A DNA stretch of 20,604 nt from Podila epigama (GCA_015679605.1 JAAAVE010000393.1:1-20604); one strand, 5' to 3'; shown: positions 1-10,368, counted from the first letter of the stretch. Translations and numbers: made by a program. Notes: a model not told the origin generated them from the letters alone.

Positions 1-850
1 ATCAAATACTTTTCTGCCACAGCTCCAGCAGCGACTCGGCCTATTCCCAACAAATATAGAAAAGGAAACGATTTTTTTAGAGTCAATCAAAGCTTGAAAC
101 ACGATTAACACATATCAAGTTGGCGATCCTATGTTCGATCGTTCCCACAAAGAAAAAATAATAATAAATAATCCTTACCAATGGTCTCGCGGGCACTGGC
201 ACGTCCGCCTCCGCTTGAAGCCTTCAGTCCATATTTGAGAAGGTAAGTATAGTCGGCGTGTGAAGGACGAGGGTAGAGATCAGTCTCGGTGTAGTCATGA
301 GGACGCTGATCTTGGTTGGGAACAGCGAGTGCGATGGGGGTACCCAAGGTGTATCCAAACTCTGTGCCCGACATAATCGTCACTCTGTCTTTTTCATCGC
401 GCTAGAGAATTGATATTTTTCATCAGGAAGTAAAGATAAGAAGAGATCTCGATTAGATCAAAAGGGGGGTTTTTTTTACTTGTACATTCAAACACACCCG
501 GGGGAAACGCGAAAAGTAACCAAAAGAGACACTTGGAGAGAGAATGAGAGAGAAAGAGAAAGAGAGAAGGATATGGTCCCTATTGCTATTATCTCTCACA
601 TCACCCATTCACTCAATCCGCACTATGTCACAAAAAGAAAAGATGTAAAAAGATACAAAATAACAGCAGTAATGATACTTACAGGAGTGGTCAAGTTGCT
701 CTGTCCTGGGCGTCTACGAGTCAGTTGTGGCTGGATGTCATCCTCGGTCAAAGTGAGACCAGGTGGGCAACCGTCAATGATACAACCAACGCCTTTGCAG
801 TGCGACTCGCCGTAGGTTGTAACGCGAAAGTGGGTTCCGAAAGTAGACAT
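1..850 (-). CDS. ARO2: Chorismate synthase, 5' part (three exons, runs off the window)
   Basis: Chorismate synthase makes chorismate from 5-enolpyruvylshikimate-3-phosphate, the last step of the shikimate pathway. Exons read from the minus strand are 683-850, 179-401 and 1-40 (continuing beyond base 1). Donors are GTAAGT and GTAAGG, acceptors CTAG and ATAG, and the phases join cleanly. The first exon carries the family signature [18 protein letters not shown] near residue 15, with the fungal Cys in place of the bacterial Gly after GESH. Exon 2 gives [17 protein letters not shown] and ends in [12 protein letters not shown], which continues as [12 protein letters not shown] in exon 3; this is the second signature. 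About 144 of a usual roughly 400 residues are present. The start at 850 gives the expected [15 protein letters not shown] beginning. Fungal versions are usually bifunctional with a flavin reductase activity, which cannot be checked from this fragment. Confidence 0.97.
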
Positions 851-1297
851 GATAAGGTTTTTTTTTTTCTTGTTTGTTGGTCTTGTTTGCTTTTTTGATG
901 CTTGTTGCGCGGAATGTGTTTGTCCTTGACTCGATGTAAATCTAGCTTGATGCGAATGAGGACAATGAGAAGGAAGTATGGATGGAAGGTGATGAATGTA
1001 AAAGAGAAAAAGAAAGGGCCAAAGCGGGAAAATTTGCTGCCTTTATCAGCTGCGAAGCTTTCCAAAAACCTGACGACTCACCACCAAACCTTGTTTCAGC
1101 ACTCGAGTCATACCAAAAAAATGAGTTTAATCACCAAACATGACAAGGCAGGGTGAGCGAAAATCTCCTTGGGATTTCTTCTCCGGTAGTATATTTTGAA
1201 TGGCTCTATCTGTCATCGTATTTTTCACTGATTTTTTTTTTTTTTTTTTTTTTTTATTTGTTTGTATATCTTTTTTTCTGCAAGCTTCTTGATCCAC
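851..1297. promoter_or_regulatory. Spacer: ARO2 upstream region and GCLC 3' flank
   Basis: There is no supportable gene here. The stretch must hold the ARO2 promoter and 5' UTR (minus strand) and the 3' UTR of the glutamate-cysteine ligase gene. A run of 24 T lies at 1232-1255; on the transcribed minus strand it is an A tract starting about 43 nt after the ligase stop codon, a plausible place for 3' end formation. No TATA box is convincing. Confidence 0.5.
1232..1255. repeat. T24 homopolymer
   Basis: There are twenty-four consecutive T on the plus strand, just downstream of the glutamate-cysteine ligase stop codon in that gene's sense. It reads as poly(A) in the transcript sense. The gene has five introns, so this is not a retrogene tail. 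Confidence 0.95.
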
Positions 1298-4200
1298 TCA
1301 TACTGAAAAACTGCCGAGCAACTCTGGAACAATAATCTCACCATTGTTGATCTTCTCCACCATTTTGCACAAGTCATAGTTAATCTGTTCCGATACAACA
1401 GAGTCTTGCTTGTAATCAGGGTGATTCTGCACAAACTGGCGAATCCACGACGCAGCTGTCATAAGCGTACCGTTCGCACGCTTCTTGATCAACTCTAGGT
1501 ACTTGCTGATCTCGCACCGAGTCTCAATATCAATGTTCAGTGTGTTGAGGTAGTTGTTGACCAAACCCAGCAAACCAGGGAATCCTGTCGAGACGTTGCC
1601 GTTGATGATCTCATTGATCGTCATGAGCTCATACTCATCCGACCGATCCAAGCCCACAGACAGTGTGGCACCGCTTAAATGGTGACCAGTTGAGCCGGCG
1701 GGACGAGGAAGCGACGCATTCTGTAGCTTGGGCGAACCCGCTGGCGTTCCTGCAGCAGGCGTACCAGGGCGAGACTGGGGGAAGATTGACTTGCGGAAAT
1801 GGAATTTCTCTTCCAATACTGCATTCCTTTGATGAGCGACCTTCATGTTCTCATCCACCTACAAAAAAAAAACACATGCACATGAACAATACAAGATGTG
1901 AGATTTAGAACGAAGATGAGATTGTATGTATACATGTAAAGAGGATTAGTAAAAGCAAAAAGAAAGAGAAAAGCGACAAATGATGCCCCGTGGCAACATA
2001 CCTTGGAGATGGGAATGTAAAAGTTGGTGTTGAAACTGAGGACAGCGCGGGTAACGAGGACAATAAAGATGGCAAAGGCTGCGTTTTCAAAGTCGGTCAA
2101 CTGAATCTCCATACTACGGAACTCGACTCTCCAGCCAATAGAGCTAGTCTTGGAAGGTGGGGGCTTGAATCGCATTGTTTGCCAGTTGGTGGACTGCAAG
2201 TTCTCAAAGTGGTCCGTACTCTCGTTGTCATCCACATCCAACAACTCCTCAAAAATGACCAGAGGATCACGGATAAAGAGATGTGCAATATGGCGGGCCA
2301 ACAGATCATCAATACCATTGTCCGAAAGCTTCTTATAAATGTCCTTGTCGTAGACCAGAGGAATATCGTTGTACTCTGGCTTGTTACTAGGGTCGTTCGA
2401 AATATACGAGTCGATTGAATCGTAACGCGACTTGTTGATCCTAAATTTGCTGTTTTTCAAAGGCTACAAAATTCAATTCGGTTCGAAAACATATGAAGTG
2501 GAAGTAGATGGTAAGATATATGGTACATGGTAGAAACAAGAAAACAACAATAATAATAAAAAATGGTGTCATTTGACGCGCAGCATTGCTCATCGAAAGG
2601 GCATCACTCCAGATGGTAGACACTGTCACACAAGTACTGTATAAACCAACAACGAGGCATGCATGCATAGCATGTCCAAACACGAAGCAAATGCCTTAAA
2701 CCATCTGACCGACAAGAAAACCTCTCCACACCACATCGAGATGAAGGCATGCATACCGGAAAAATAAAAAAATAGATGATAGATTCTTTACCTTCAAGCC
2801 ACGCTCTTCATCCGTTCGATCGTCCACAGACTGAGCAATAACATTCCATCTGCAGTCGACATCGCTCAGGTACCCACGGTAGACAGGTGCAGCCGCAGTC
2901 AGGGCGAGCATGATAGGTCCCAATGGCGCCATCTGATCGTAGATCTTGCGAGCCTCATCCACATTGACTGCCTGGAAAGTGATCTGAAGACAGCAGCATC
3001 CCATGCCAAAGGCCATGGCATCCATGTAAATGTGATCTGGCAATGCTGCTCCATCCTCGATCGCATTGCTGTCCTCAGGGAACAAGTTGCGAGGGGGGAT
3101 GGTGGGGTCGATGAAGGGCTTTGGGGTGTTCTTGTCGTGGAAGATGGGCATGTTAATAGCCACCTTGGCACCTCGGCGACGACGAATATTGGCTGTCAAG
3201 GTTCTGTCCACGGTGAATGGTGACCAATGGAAGACGTATGTGTTAACGAAAATAGTCTGAGCAGATACATCACATTGTCACACGCGCACTTTCTCCACTC
3301 TTTTGACTTGCTCCTCTCATGGCTTGCACCTCTCTTGAGCCGGAGAGAGCATTAGCGGTTGTCTTTTGAAACACTTACGGGAAACGGGCATGCGCATTGA
3401 TGATTTGATCAGGCACAAACAAGCTTCGGCAGGCATCGCCGTCAGGGATATGATGAGGCTCAAGGAACTCGCCTGCACATCCAAGACGAGGGAAGGACGT
3501 CAGAGTGATGGGCACTTCATTGGGCTTCATCCAGCGCTGAGCCAACGCACGTCTAATGTGATGAAAAGACCACAATGCACAATGGACAAAATAGACGCGA
3601 GCACAAACCACAAAGTTAGAACCTCGCTTGGACATCCACTCATCCCCGACATCGTCTCGAAAAAGAAAGTTGTGCGTCTGGAACACGAAGCCAGACAAGA
3701 GGAAGGGGTGTGTAAAAAGGGGGAGTTTGCGTGGACAACTTGTGCGATCGGATCCACGGAGAATGAAAGCAACCACCAATAGTTCCTGCACAAGCTTGCA
3801 ACATGAGGGAAGAAAATTGTTCATCGTACCTGAGCTTCATGTTCTTTTCGACAGCAAGAAAGTCGCGAGGGAGACCCTGGTAAGGTGTTCCGGGAGTGCC
3901 CTCCAGCATGTAGCGGCCGTACTCTGGTCTCCAGGATGTCTTGACCTCAAGACTATTGTACACAAGGAAAAATAGATCAAAAAACAACATCAATATCATA
4001 CAGAAGGGAATGATCTTTTTGCTTGATACACGACTCTTTTCGCAAGTACTTGTCAAAAACTGAGACCCAGGAATGAACATTTACTTTTTCTCTGGGTGCT
4101 TGTTGGCCTCTTCTTCTTCTTTGGACAGCTCTTGGAGAATCTCCCAGACTCGGAGACTGAGCTTGGCGTTCTTCTTTTCCTCGTCATAGGAAACGACCAT

Positions 4201-4359
4201 GTACTCGACCTCGTCTCCCCAGAGGAGGCAGTCCTTTTGAGAGTTCTTGGTGGCCTCCCACAGGTTCAAGAACTGGATGATACCGTGGGCTCGGACGTGG
4301 TCGGCATGCTTCTTTGCCTCGTCCCAATGCATTGGAGTTCCCAGAGTGAGCAGACCCAT
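1298..4359 (-). CDS. GSH1: Glutamate-cysteine ligase catalytic subunit (gamma-glutamylcysteine synthetase)
   Basis: This enzyme joins glutamate and cysteine using ATP, the first and usually rate-limiting step of glutathione synthesis in the cytosol. The six exons in coding order are 4085-4359, 3830-3952, 3379-3552, 2792-3203, 2002-2463 and 1298-1858. They join in phase to 668 residues, close to the animal (637) and yeast (678) enzymes. Recognisable blocks in order are WGDEVEYM at residues 47-54 (acidic residues of the active site), [51 protein letters not shown] followed by three cysteines (260-262), [80 protein letters not shown] and [15 protein letters not shown]. The tail ends at PELLGSFSV, shorter than the animal C-terminus. 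The start at 4359 matches the family beginning MGLL-x-x-G-x-P. Gene symbol follows yeast usage. Confidence 0.98.
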
Positions 4360-5493
4360 GGTGTTGTTGAATGAATGTGATTGAGTGAGATCGAGGTGAG
4401 AACTTTTGAGTGCTAAACTTTCTTTGTGTTTTGCTCTTTATTTGTAATTCAGAGGCAGGGAGGTTTTGCAGAATGAGAGGGCAAGGAATGAAAAAGAGCA
4501 ACAGTAATTGGAGGAGTTGAGAATGAGGAAGGGGAAGAAGTAAAAGAAGAAGAAGAAGTAGGGGAGGGTGACAGAGAAGGGCGCGTTGTCAGTCAATGGA
4601 ACGCGCGGTTTGGTCGATTTGAATATTTCTCACACCGCCGTTCAACATCCTTTGTTGGCTCAACCATATTATTAATTCAAAAAAAAAAAAATGTATCTTA
4701 AGGGGATTTAACCCATTCTCATGCCCTGTTTCTGTAGCCCAACCATGTTGGCGCTTTTTTGCCACAAGAGACTAATTTTTTTCTTTACTGTTTTTTATTT
4801 CTGTTCCTGGCGTCAACTTGATCGGTTTTTTTGTATTAAGCTTTTGCACGCGTGCGTATTCTTTACGTGTGAAGCAGGTTTTAGAGACAAGGCTAGCTTG
4901 TTTGTCAACTGTACTGTACCTTTTTGCCTCTCTCTCTATGACAAACCAATCATTCCGAGATTTATTGAGAGGTACTGAAGCTGAAGTACTGAAGAGAATC
5001 AAGGATGGCACAATTGAGCAAATTGAGAGTTCAACGTGTGGTCTGATATACGTCTGCGCTGTGATGATGCGATGTGTCGTGTTCGTGTCTTGTCATGACA
5101 TGTCGTTCCTTGTCGTATTGCGTCGTATAGTCTATGTTGTCTACACTTTCATGCCTGCATGTGTTTATTTTTTTCCCGTAGGAGCGTAGAAGCTGAACAA
5201 AGAACAGCAACTATGCAAATGTGCAGGAACGAAACCATCCCATCCCATGGGTAATTTTTTTTTTTCCTGCATGCATAGACCAACCAGCCAGCCAGCCACC
5301 CTCCTCTGCCAGTCTGCTCTGCCTGCCCCAGCCCAACTGTCTTGTCGCTGTTCATGCTCTCTCAAAAACAAAATAAAAAAAAGATGATTGACTTTCTTGT
5401 CCTGCTCTGACTTCATCTTCAATTCCATCATTCCCAACCTCCCCCCTTCACTCAAAAAACATTCCCTCCCTCCTTCATCGCCCACAACAAACC
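4360..5493. promoter_or_regulatory. Divergent spacer between GSH1 and the annexin gene
   Basis: This 1.1-kb region separates two divergent start codons, so it should hold both promoters and 5' UTRs. It contains a GAA-rich run near 4545-4558, an A12 run near 4679, and T-rich stretches. Open frames here are short and low in complexity, and none resembles a protein I know. I found no tRNA or other RNA gene. The sequence just before the annexin start (5400-5490) is pyrimidine-rich, as is common in fungal 5' leaders. Confidence 0.5.
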
Positions 5494-7055
5494 ATGGCCC
5501 CCATTGCACCCGAAGTCGCTTTTGACTGCCAAAACATTCATTCTGCCCTATGCTTTTCTGTACCTGATGTCGAGGCTCTTGTCAACATCATCGGTAATAC
5601 AATGCACACCTATTCCATTGCACTCTTGCTCCTAATATTCACACCTTGTAGATTTTTTTCCCCTTACAAAACTAAGCTATGGTCTTAAAAGGGACCATAG
5701 ATTGCATTTTCTGACTAAACTGACTGCCTGACTGACCTTTGCTAAATGTACAAATCCACTCCTCACTTCCACCTTAAAAAAAGGCCGTCGCGAGTACCAG
5801 CAGTTGTTGGTGATTGCTCGCCACTACCGTAGTCTCTACGGTGTTGATCTCTCCACTGAAATGGAAAGCCGTATCATCGGTAGTGTAGGAGCTTTGCTTT
5901 CTGGTGCTTGCATGCACAAAGTTTTGGCTGAGGTCCAGTACCTTTTCCGTGCTGGCAAGTCTAGCCGTAAATACGAGACCCTTCGCAAGAAGAATTCTGC
6001 TGTCGATGTTCTCTGTGAGGTACCCATCAAAAGATGAAAACAAAAATGCAAAGGATAGTCTAGTTAACGTCATGCCATGGAAGCATGGGAAGGGAAAAAA
6101 AAAACTGGTCTTTTGGAGTTGAGGTTGCACAAAGCCAAAGATCTTGACTCTCACACACAAAAGCTTCTTTTTTGCGGGGTCAAAACCGAACACAGATCTT
6201 GGTTGGAAGAACACCTGAAGAACTTCGTGAACTTCATGAAGCGTTCAACACTGTTTACAAAAAAAGTTTGGAAGAGCACACCCTCTCGTTCTGCAAAGAC
6301 GACAAGATTACCAGCGACTTTTTCATTAACATCCTTAAGGTAATGAGTTCAAGTTTTTTTTTGTAATCTTTGCAGTTCTTTGTACATCTCTCGAGCCTAA
6401 AAAGACATCGTCCGTCCACTCACCAAATAAATGTTTGAATCCAAACAGGATAAGGAAGACAAATCACTGGATAGCTTGGAGGAATCCATTGCCGAGCTTC
6501 ACAAGCTTTTGGAGGCCGCCGACCTGCCTTCTTTACTGACCTTTGCTGCCAACATGACCACCAGCCAGTTTGGAACGTTGGTCCGTGGCTACAACGCGCA
6601 CTACAAACAGACCCATGTGATGACCTTTATCGACAAGATCATCACTCCTAAACTCAAAGGGCACAAGGACATTCACCTGGAGCTTCTTCGCTTTACCGTC
6701 ATGCAATGTGCCGACCCCGCGCGTCATGTCGCTCTGCTGTTGGAGGAATCCATGGCTGGCCTGGGCACGAATGAAGATCAACTGTCGCGATTGGTGGTCA
6801 GGAACCGTGGCAAATTTATGGAAAAAGTCAAGCTTGCCTACCATGTCGATTACTCACGCACTTTGGCGGACCGCATCAGGGTAAGTTGTGTGTGTGTGTG
6901 TGTGTGTGTGTGATTTTTACCATCTTGATTCTCTGTGTCAAAAAAATCTCACATTTGGAACTTTTGGTCCATCTTTTCAACATCTTGACATTTAGGGAGA
7001 CACTTCTGGATTGTATAGCAATTTGCTTTGCCACTTGATTAACCAGACCATCTAA
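5494..7055 (+). CDS. Annexin (four-repeat core, five exons)
   Basis: Annexins bind acidic phospholipid membranes, usually in a calcium-dependent way. Exons are 5494-5593, 5784-6019, 6196-6339, 6449-6880 and 6996-7055; they join in phase to 323 residues, the size of a bare four-repeat annexin core with almost no N-terminal tail. The start sits in ACCATGG. Repeat 1 has ARHYRSLYGVDLSTEM, repeat 2 RTPEELRELHEAFNTVYKKS, repeat 3 QFGTLVRGYNAHYKQTHV, and repeat 4 MAGLGTNEDQLSRLVVRNRG, ending in DTSGLYSNLLCHL. Only repeat 4 keeps the family's calcium loop G-x-G-T together with the acidic residue about 38 positions on. In repeats 1-3 the loop is not recognisable, and repeats 2 and 3 are divergent. Introns use GTAATA, GTACCC, GTAATG and GTAAGT donors. 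It is probably a lineage-specific fungal annexin; its cellular role cannot be told from sequence. Confidence 0.93.
6887..6912. repeat. (TG)13 microsatellite at an annexin intron donor
   Basis: Thirteen TG units begin six bases into annexin intron 4, directly after the GTAAGT donor at 6881. Each unit supplies a GT dinucleotide beside the true splice site. Confidence 0.95.
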
Positions 7056-7268
7056 ACAAATACATAAAGAAGCTATCGGTGACTCTATTCAATAGAAGCT
7101 TTATCTGGTTCGTAAGGTGTAAATGTATCCAGACTCTTCCAACCTCGAACGTAAAAAGGGAACAAGAATCGATATGAATGTGCAACATGTTTAGTGTGTG
7201 CGATTGCGCTGGTAGTAGTATATAGGTGTCTATGAGAGTCTATGGGTGTGTATGATGGCAGTGATGCA
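7056..7268. other. Convergent 3' spacer
   Basis: This is tail-to-tail spacing between the annexin stop and the stop of the minus-strand gene at 7269. It must contain both 3' ends. No gene is visible, and a loosely TG-rich patch lies near 7190-7260. Confidence 0.5.
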
Positions 7269-8301
7269 TTACTGAAAACGTTGGATAACTTTCTTTGGAA
7301 GAAAACGGCCCCACATGCGAATAACGACTTTCTTAAAGTATGGACGACGACCAGCGATGGTGGCAACAGTGAGGAGAACGCATGAATACAGAGGCAGAGT
7401 GGTGCAAAGGTAGGCGATCCGGAAGGACCATGGACCTTCTGTCATTGATCCTTCCAAATTGAAAACTGTGGGAAGATAAGATGAAAAAGCCGGACTTAGA
7501 AAATTACTCGTTCCAATTGGCAAGACGTTCAAAAACCACAAAAAGAACAAGAGAGAAATGTAATTCTACCTTCTTTCAACATTGGTTTGACAACCATGAC
7601 GGTGGAACTTCCAGTGACAGCGAAAACACCCTTGAGAGAAGAGATAGGATGAGAGCACATGTCAGCACCGTTACACATATTAGACTCTCTACAAAATATA
7701 CTCCATGCCACGAGGGACTTACCATGATAATGGCCCACTCTTTCCACCAGTTGTAACTGAAACGAACTTTGGTCATTTCTTCATGTAAGGAAAGTGGTGT
7801 TACTGGCTTTGCTGACGAGGCAGCGACCGTTGCTGTGGATGACTTGACCTCCTGTCCCAAGATCTGAGATGCAGAGGTTCTTACTGTTGCGGTTGCTGTT
7901 GCTGCTGCTGATGTTGTTGTTGTTGCTGACGTTGCTGGAGATGATGTTGAGGAGGTAGAGTGAGGTGTATAAAATCTATGTTGAGCATGACTTACAACAT
8001 TCTTTTGTGCTAGAACAAAACTGGGGCTCGATTTGTGAGGGTTTAGGTTGGAGAAGAAAGGCGATCGAAGAGGGGTTGAAGTCCCTGTGTGTACTGCTGA
8101 TGAGGATGCTGAGGATGTGCCGAGAAAATGAGACTGGGGGTGGTTGGTTGTCTGGAAGAGACGTTTAGAAACCGTTGAGCGCAGTAATACCCCTGAAGAG
8201 GACTCTTGAGCGGCTCTGAGGGTCAACTGTCGGCTCGGTTGTGACAGGGCTGAACAACAAGTTGTAATGGTAGAGTGAATGAAGGAGGAGCGAGAGATCA
8301 T
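7269..8301 (-). CDS. Probable mitochondrial two-helix membrane protein, DUF6787-like
   Basis: Exons in coding order are 7723-8301, 7570-7630 and 7269-7465, joined in phase to 278 residues. The N-terminus is rich in Ser, Arg, Thr and Leu with almost no acidic residues (MISRSSFIHSTITTCCS, later RSTVSKRLFQTT), which suggests a mitochondrial presequence. A low-complexity Ser/Thr/Ala stretch follows (about residues 110-145). The conserved part is C-terminal: YNWWKEWAIIM, then GVFAVTGSSTVMVVKPML (first hydrophobic segment), PWSFRIAYLCTTLPLYSCVL (second), and RRPYFKKVVIRMWGRFLPKK. The pattern F-A-x-T-G-S-s-t with a downstream pair of membrane segments and an R-rich end is what I remember of the DUF6787 family; that assignment is tentative. 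An internal GTAAGT (7995) could be a further donor. The gene is divergent from the REX1-B gene, with 293 bp between starts. Confidence 0.75.
7884..7937. repeat. Interrupted trinucleotide repeat (GTT/GCT)
   Basis: Alternating GTT and GCT triplets encode, on the minus strand, the Thr/Ala/Ser-rich linker of the mitochondrial-type protein. The same stretch may instead be intronic, since it sits inside a possible 132-nt in-frame intron. Confidence 0.8.
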
Positions 8302-8594
8302 GTTGTAACACACTATATATTAGGGCGATGACAAGGTGCAAGAAGCTGCAATGAATGAATGAATGAATGTGATTAAAGAAAAAAGAAAAGGATGGAAAGC
8401 GCAGAAGTTGACTGACCGACTGATCAGGAAGGACCCTTTGGGTGAAACCAATCCAAAAGAAGCTTTGCACAATACCCCCCATATCTCATGAATGAATCGA
8501 TCCAAGCCACAAAAGCAGTCCAACTACCCCTATCGCTCACTACGTTGCACACGTCTTCTCTTTTTCAGCACTCAACAGGACAAGATACTTTGCC
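8302..8594. promoter_or_regulatory. Divergent promoter region, DUF6787-like gene / REX1-B gene
   Basis: The 293 bp between two divergent start codons should contain both promoters. An (ATGA)n run lies near 8350-8370. A CTATATATT element at 8313-8321 lies only about 12-20 bases from the minus-strand ATG, too close for a normal TATA box unless the 5' leader is very short. Confidence 0.5.
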
Positions 8595-9659
8595 ATGGTC
8601 AGCACAACATCAGTCGCATCTGCAACAGCATCACATACCACTCATGCAGCGGCATCTCAGTTGGACGATGAGAATAGAAATCAGGAAATTGTGGCCAGTC
8701 TGAGAAAATTTCTAAAGCACCAAACGTAACAAGACGATTTGTCACGCTCGACATGAATGAACAATTGTCCAATCATAAAGGAACGCATAGTCTGACCGAT
8801 AGCACGCTACTCTTCTTATACAATTTTAACAGGGAACGTGTGTCGATATACAAAGAGTTTAACGAGTATGTATTTCATCATCTCTTTTTCCGGCGCTTCT
8901 TACCTCGACCTCTACTACCACTTCCAAAACTGACTTGTTATCTCTCTATTCATTTCTCGATGTCTGTCTCCTTCCAGTGCATTCAAAGAGTATATGGCGA
9001 AGCGTATGACGCAGGAGGAATACGCCACCATCTGTAGGATTGTCACTGAAGGATTTGTGGAACTGTCCGTAGAGATCCTGGCGCTGGAGGCACATCTCGC
9101 TGGAACAGATAACAACAACATGGAAAACACAGTTTCCGCCCAAGCATCGCTTTCTACGTCAACTTCAACAACAACGAGTCAACCAGCCTTGCCCAGGACG
9201 CGATCTCTCATCAACTCACCAGAGCATGCTCAGTTAATCCGGGAGGTCCAGCTCTTGGAAAAACAAAAGTTGGCGTTGACTGTCCAGGGACAAAAATGGA
9301 CGATGGAAAAAGTAGCTCATGACGCTCAAGCTCAAAAGGAAAGGGAGGAAGAGGATAATCTGGATAGAGTGGTCGATAAGGAACATACCACCTCCTTGTC
9401 AGAAACCAACGATTCCTTGCAGGAACGAGCCATCCTGACTACGGAAGAGTGGCAAACCAAACTGGACGAAAACCGTGACAGGTCAGAAACCGCGAGTTTG
9501 GTCCTCAATAATGATTACTGTGTCCTTCCCTATCTGACTTGCTTTTCTCTTGTTTTTGCGACCATTCTTATTTCCTATTATAGTTTGAATCAAATTGTGG
9601 AGGATATCAACGAGAAACTGGCAGACATCCATGAAGCGATTGCGGTCTTGATTCTTTGA
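8595..9659 (+). CDS. REX1-B domain protein (DNA repair REX1-B family)
   Basis: Exons 8595-8725, 8833-8865, 8978-9481 and 9584-9659 join in phase to 247 residues; the start is in GCCATGG. The N-terminal half reads VASLRKFLKHQTERVSIYKE, then FNDAFKEYMA, YATICRIVTEGFVELSVEIL and ALEAHL. This matches the REX1-B pattern of R-x-x-x-Y, F-x-x-(Y/F), Y-x-x-(L/I), (I/V)-T-x-x-F-x-x-(I/L)-S-x-x-(I/V) and E-x-x-L. A Ser/Thr-rich linker follows, then a charged predicted coiled coil starting at IREVQLLEKQKLALTVQG. The family is named for a Chlamydomonas gene needed for excision repair; the animal relative is REX1BD. Biochemical role is unknown. Exon 2 is only 33 nt. The last intron (9482-9583) is 102 nt with no in-frame stop, so the unspliced form stays open. 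The exon 1 donor (GTAACA) is weaker than the others but restores frame. Confidence 0.83.
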
Positions 9660-9778
9660 ATATCTGCAGGCCATTGAGCAAGAAAAGGTAATAGGCCAAT
9701 ATGGCAGGACGCAAGGCATAAGGCCATGTAAATACTCAAAATGTGAACAGCATAAAGTTTGAAACTTGAACATGGGCT

Positions 9779-10090
9779 TCATTCACGTGTTTGCTTCTTG
9801 GTCATTGCTTCATATTCAGTCTCAACGGAGAAGGTCTTGTTTCCTATAGTCCCAAATGAATATTCGGCTTTTGGACTTTGTGGACAAGTATTGGGCCATG
9901 CCTTCTTCTTCTGGTCATAGTCGATTTAGACTGCTGTTATTTCTTTTGGGTCATGTTAGCAAAAAGTCGTTGGCACAACAGTGTCGAGAATAGTATGAGC
10001 AACATACTCTGTACGTGTAATGACGAGTCACGAACTTGATGAGGGTGCCTTGAGGCTTAACGGCTCCCCAGTTTGACTCTCCTTGAATGA
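9779..10090 (-). CDS. Unidentified gene, last two exons, cut by the assembly gap
   Basis: Two exons can be supported on the minus strand. The upstream one runs from the gap edge (10090) down to 10008 and reads QGESNWGAVKPQGTLIKF, then VTRHYTYR; it ends at an excellent GTATGT donor. The terminal exon is 9779-9910: it opens KKKAWPNTC, continues through AEYSFGTIGNKTFSVETEYE and ends at KKQTRE. The intervening intron (9911-10007) has a GCTAAC branch-point-like element, although that lies well upstream of the acceptor chosen, because nearer AGs lead into stops. Splicing is in phase 0. I do not recognise the protein. The 5' part is missing: the sequence right of the gap reads as the leader of the next plus-strand gene, with no continuation. 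The tail faces the REX1-B gene with 119 bp between stops. Confidence 0.55.
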
Positions 10091-10100
10091 NNNNNNNNNN
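10091..10100. other. Assembly gap (10 N)
   Basis: Ten N join two contigs. The open exon on the left is not continued on the right, so the true missing length is probably larger than ten bases. Confidence 0.99.
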
Positions 10101-10368
10101 AAAAAAACTTCTGCTTTTTCCAACATGCCATCTCGTCATCCGCATCCTCCTTCTTTTTTTTTTCTTTCTTCTTTTCTTTTTCGTATTATCTTCCTCCCTT
10201 CATTGTGCGTCTTTTCTTCTTTTCATCTTCCTCGTCCTCCTACTCATCCTTCACTTTCGCCTGCGAAAACTACACATTCGCAACATCATCTTTCCTTCAC
10301 GCTCGCACGCTTGCACGCAATTGCACCCGCCTAATCACATCAAAAGACATACAGTTTTCTAGTCAAAA
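10101..10368. promoter_or_regulatory. Leader of the multi-pass membrane protein gene
   Basis: A strongly pyrimidine-rich stretch (T/C tracts at 10148-10245) precedes the ATG at 10369, as in many fungal promoters and leaders. Low-complexity open frames here, rich in Phe, Leu and Ser, are a by-product of the composition and not genes. Confidence 0.5.

Noticed and set aside
1225-1335. GSH1 as a retrogene because of the nearby poly(A)-like tract
   Set aside because: The gene keeps five introns with good splice sites, and no target-site duplication is visible.
2470-2490. GGTTCGAA, considered as a tRNA B box
   Set aside because: It lies in a GSH1 intron without a matching A box, acceptor stem or anticodon arm.
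5040-5150. Recurrent TGTCGT words, considered as a repeat or RNA gene
   Set aside because: Spacing is irregular, there is no cloverleaf or stem-loop of note, and no tRNA-type internal promoter could be found.
10083-10362. Phe/Leu/Ser-rich open frames right of the gap
   Set aside because: They are low-complexity translations of a pyrimidine-rich leader and differ only by frame.
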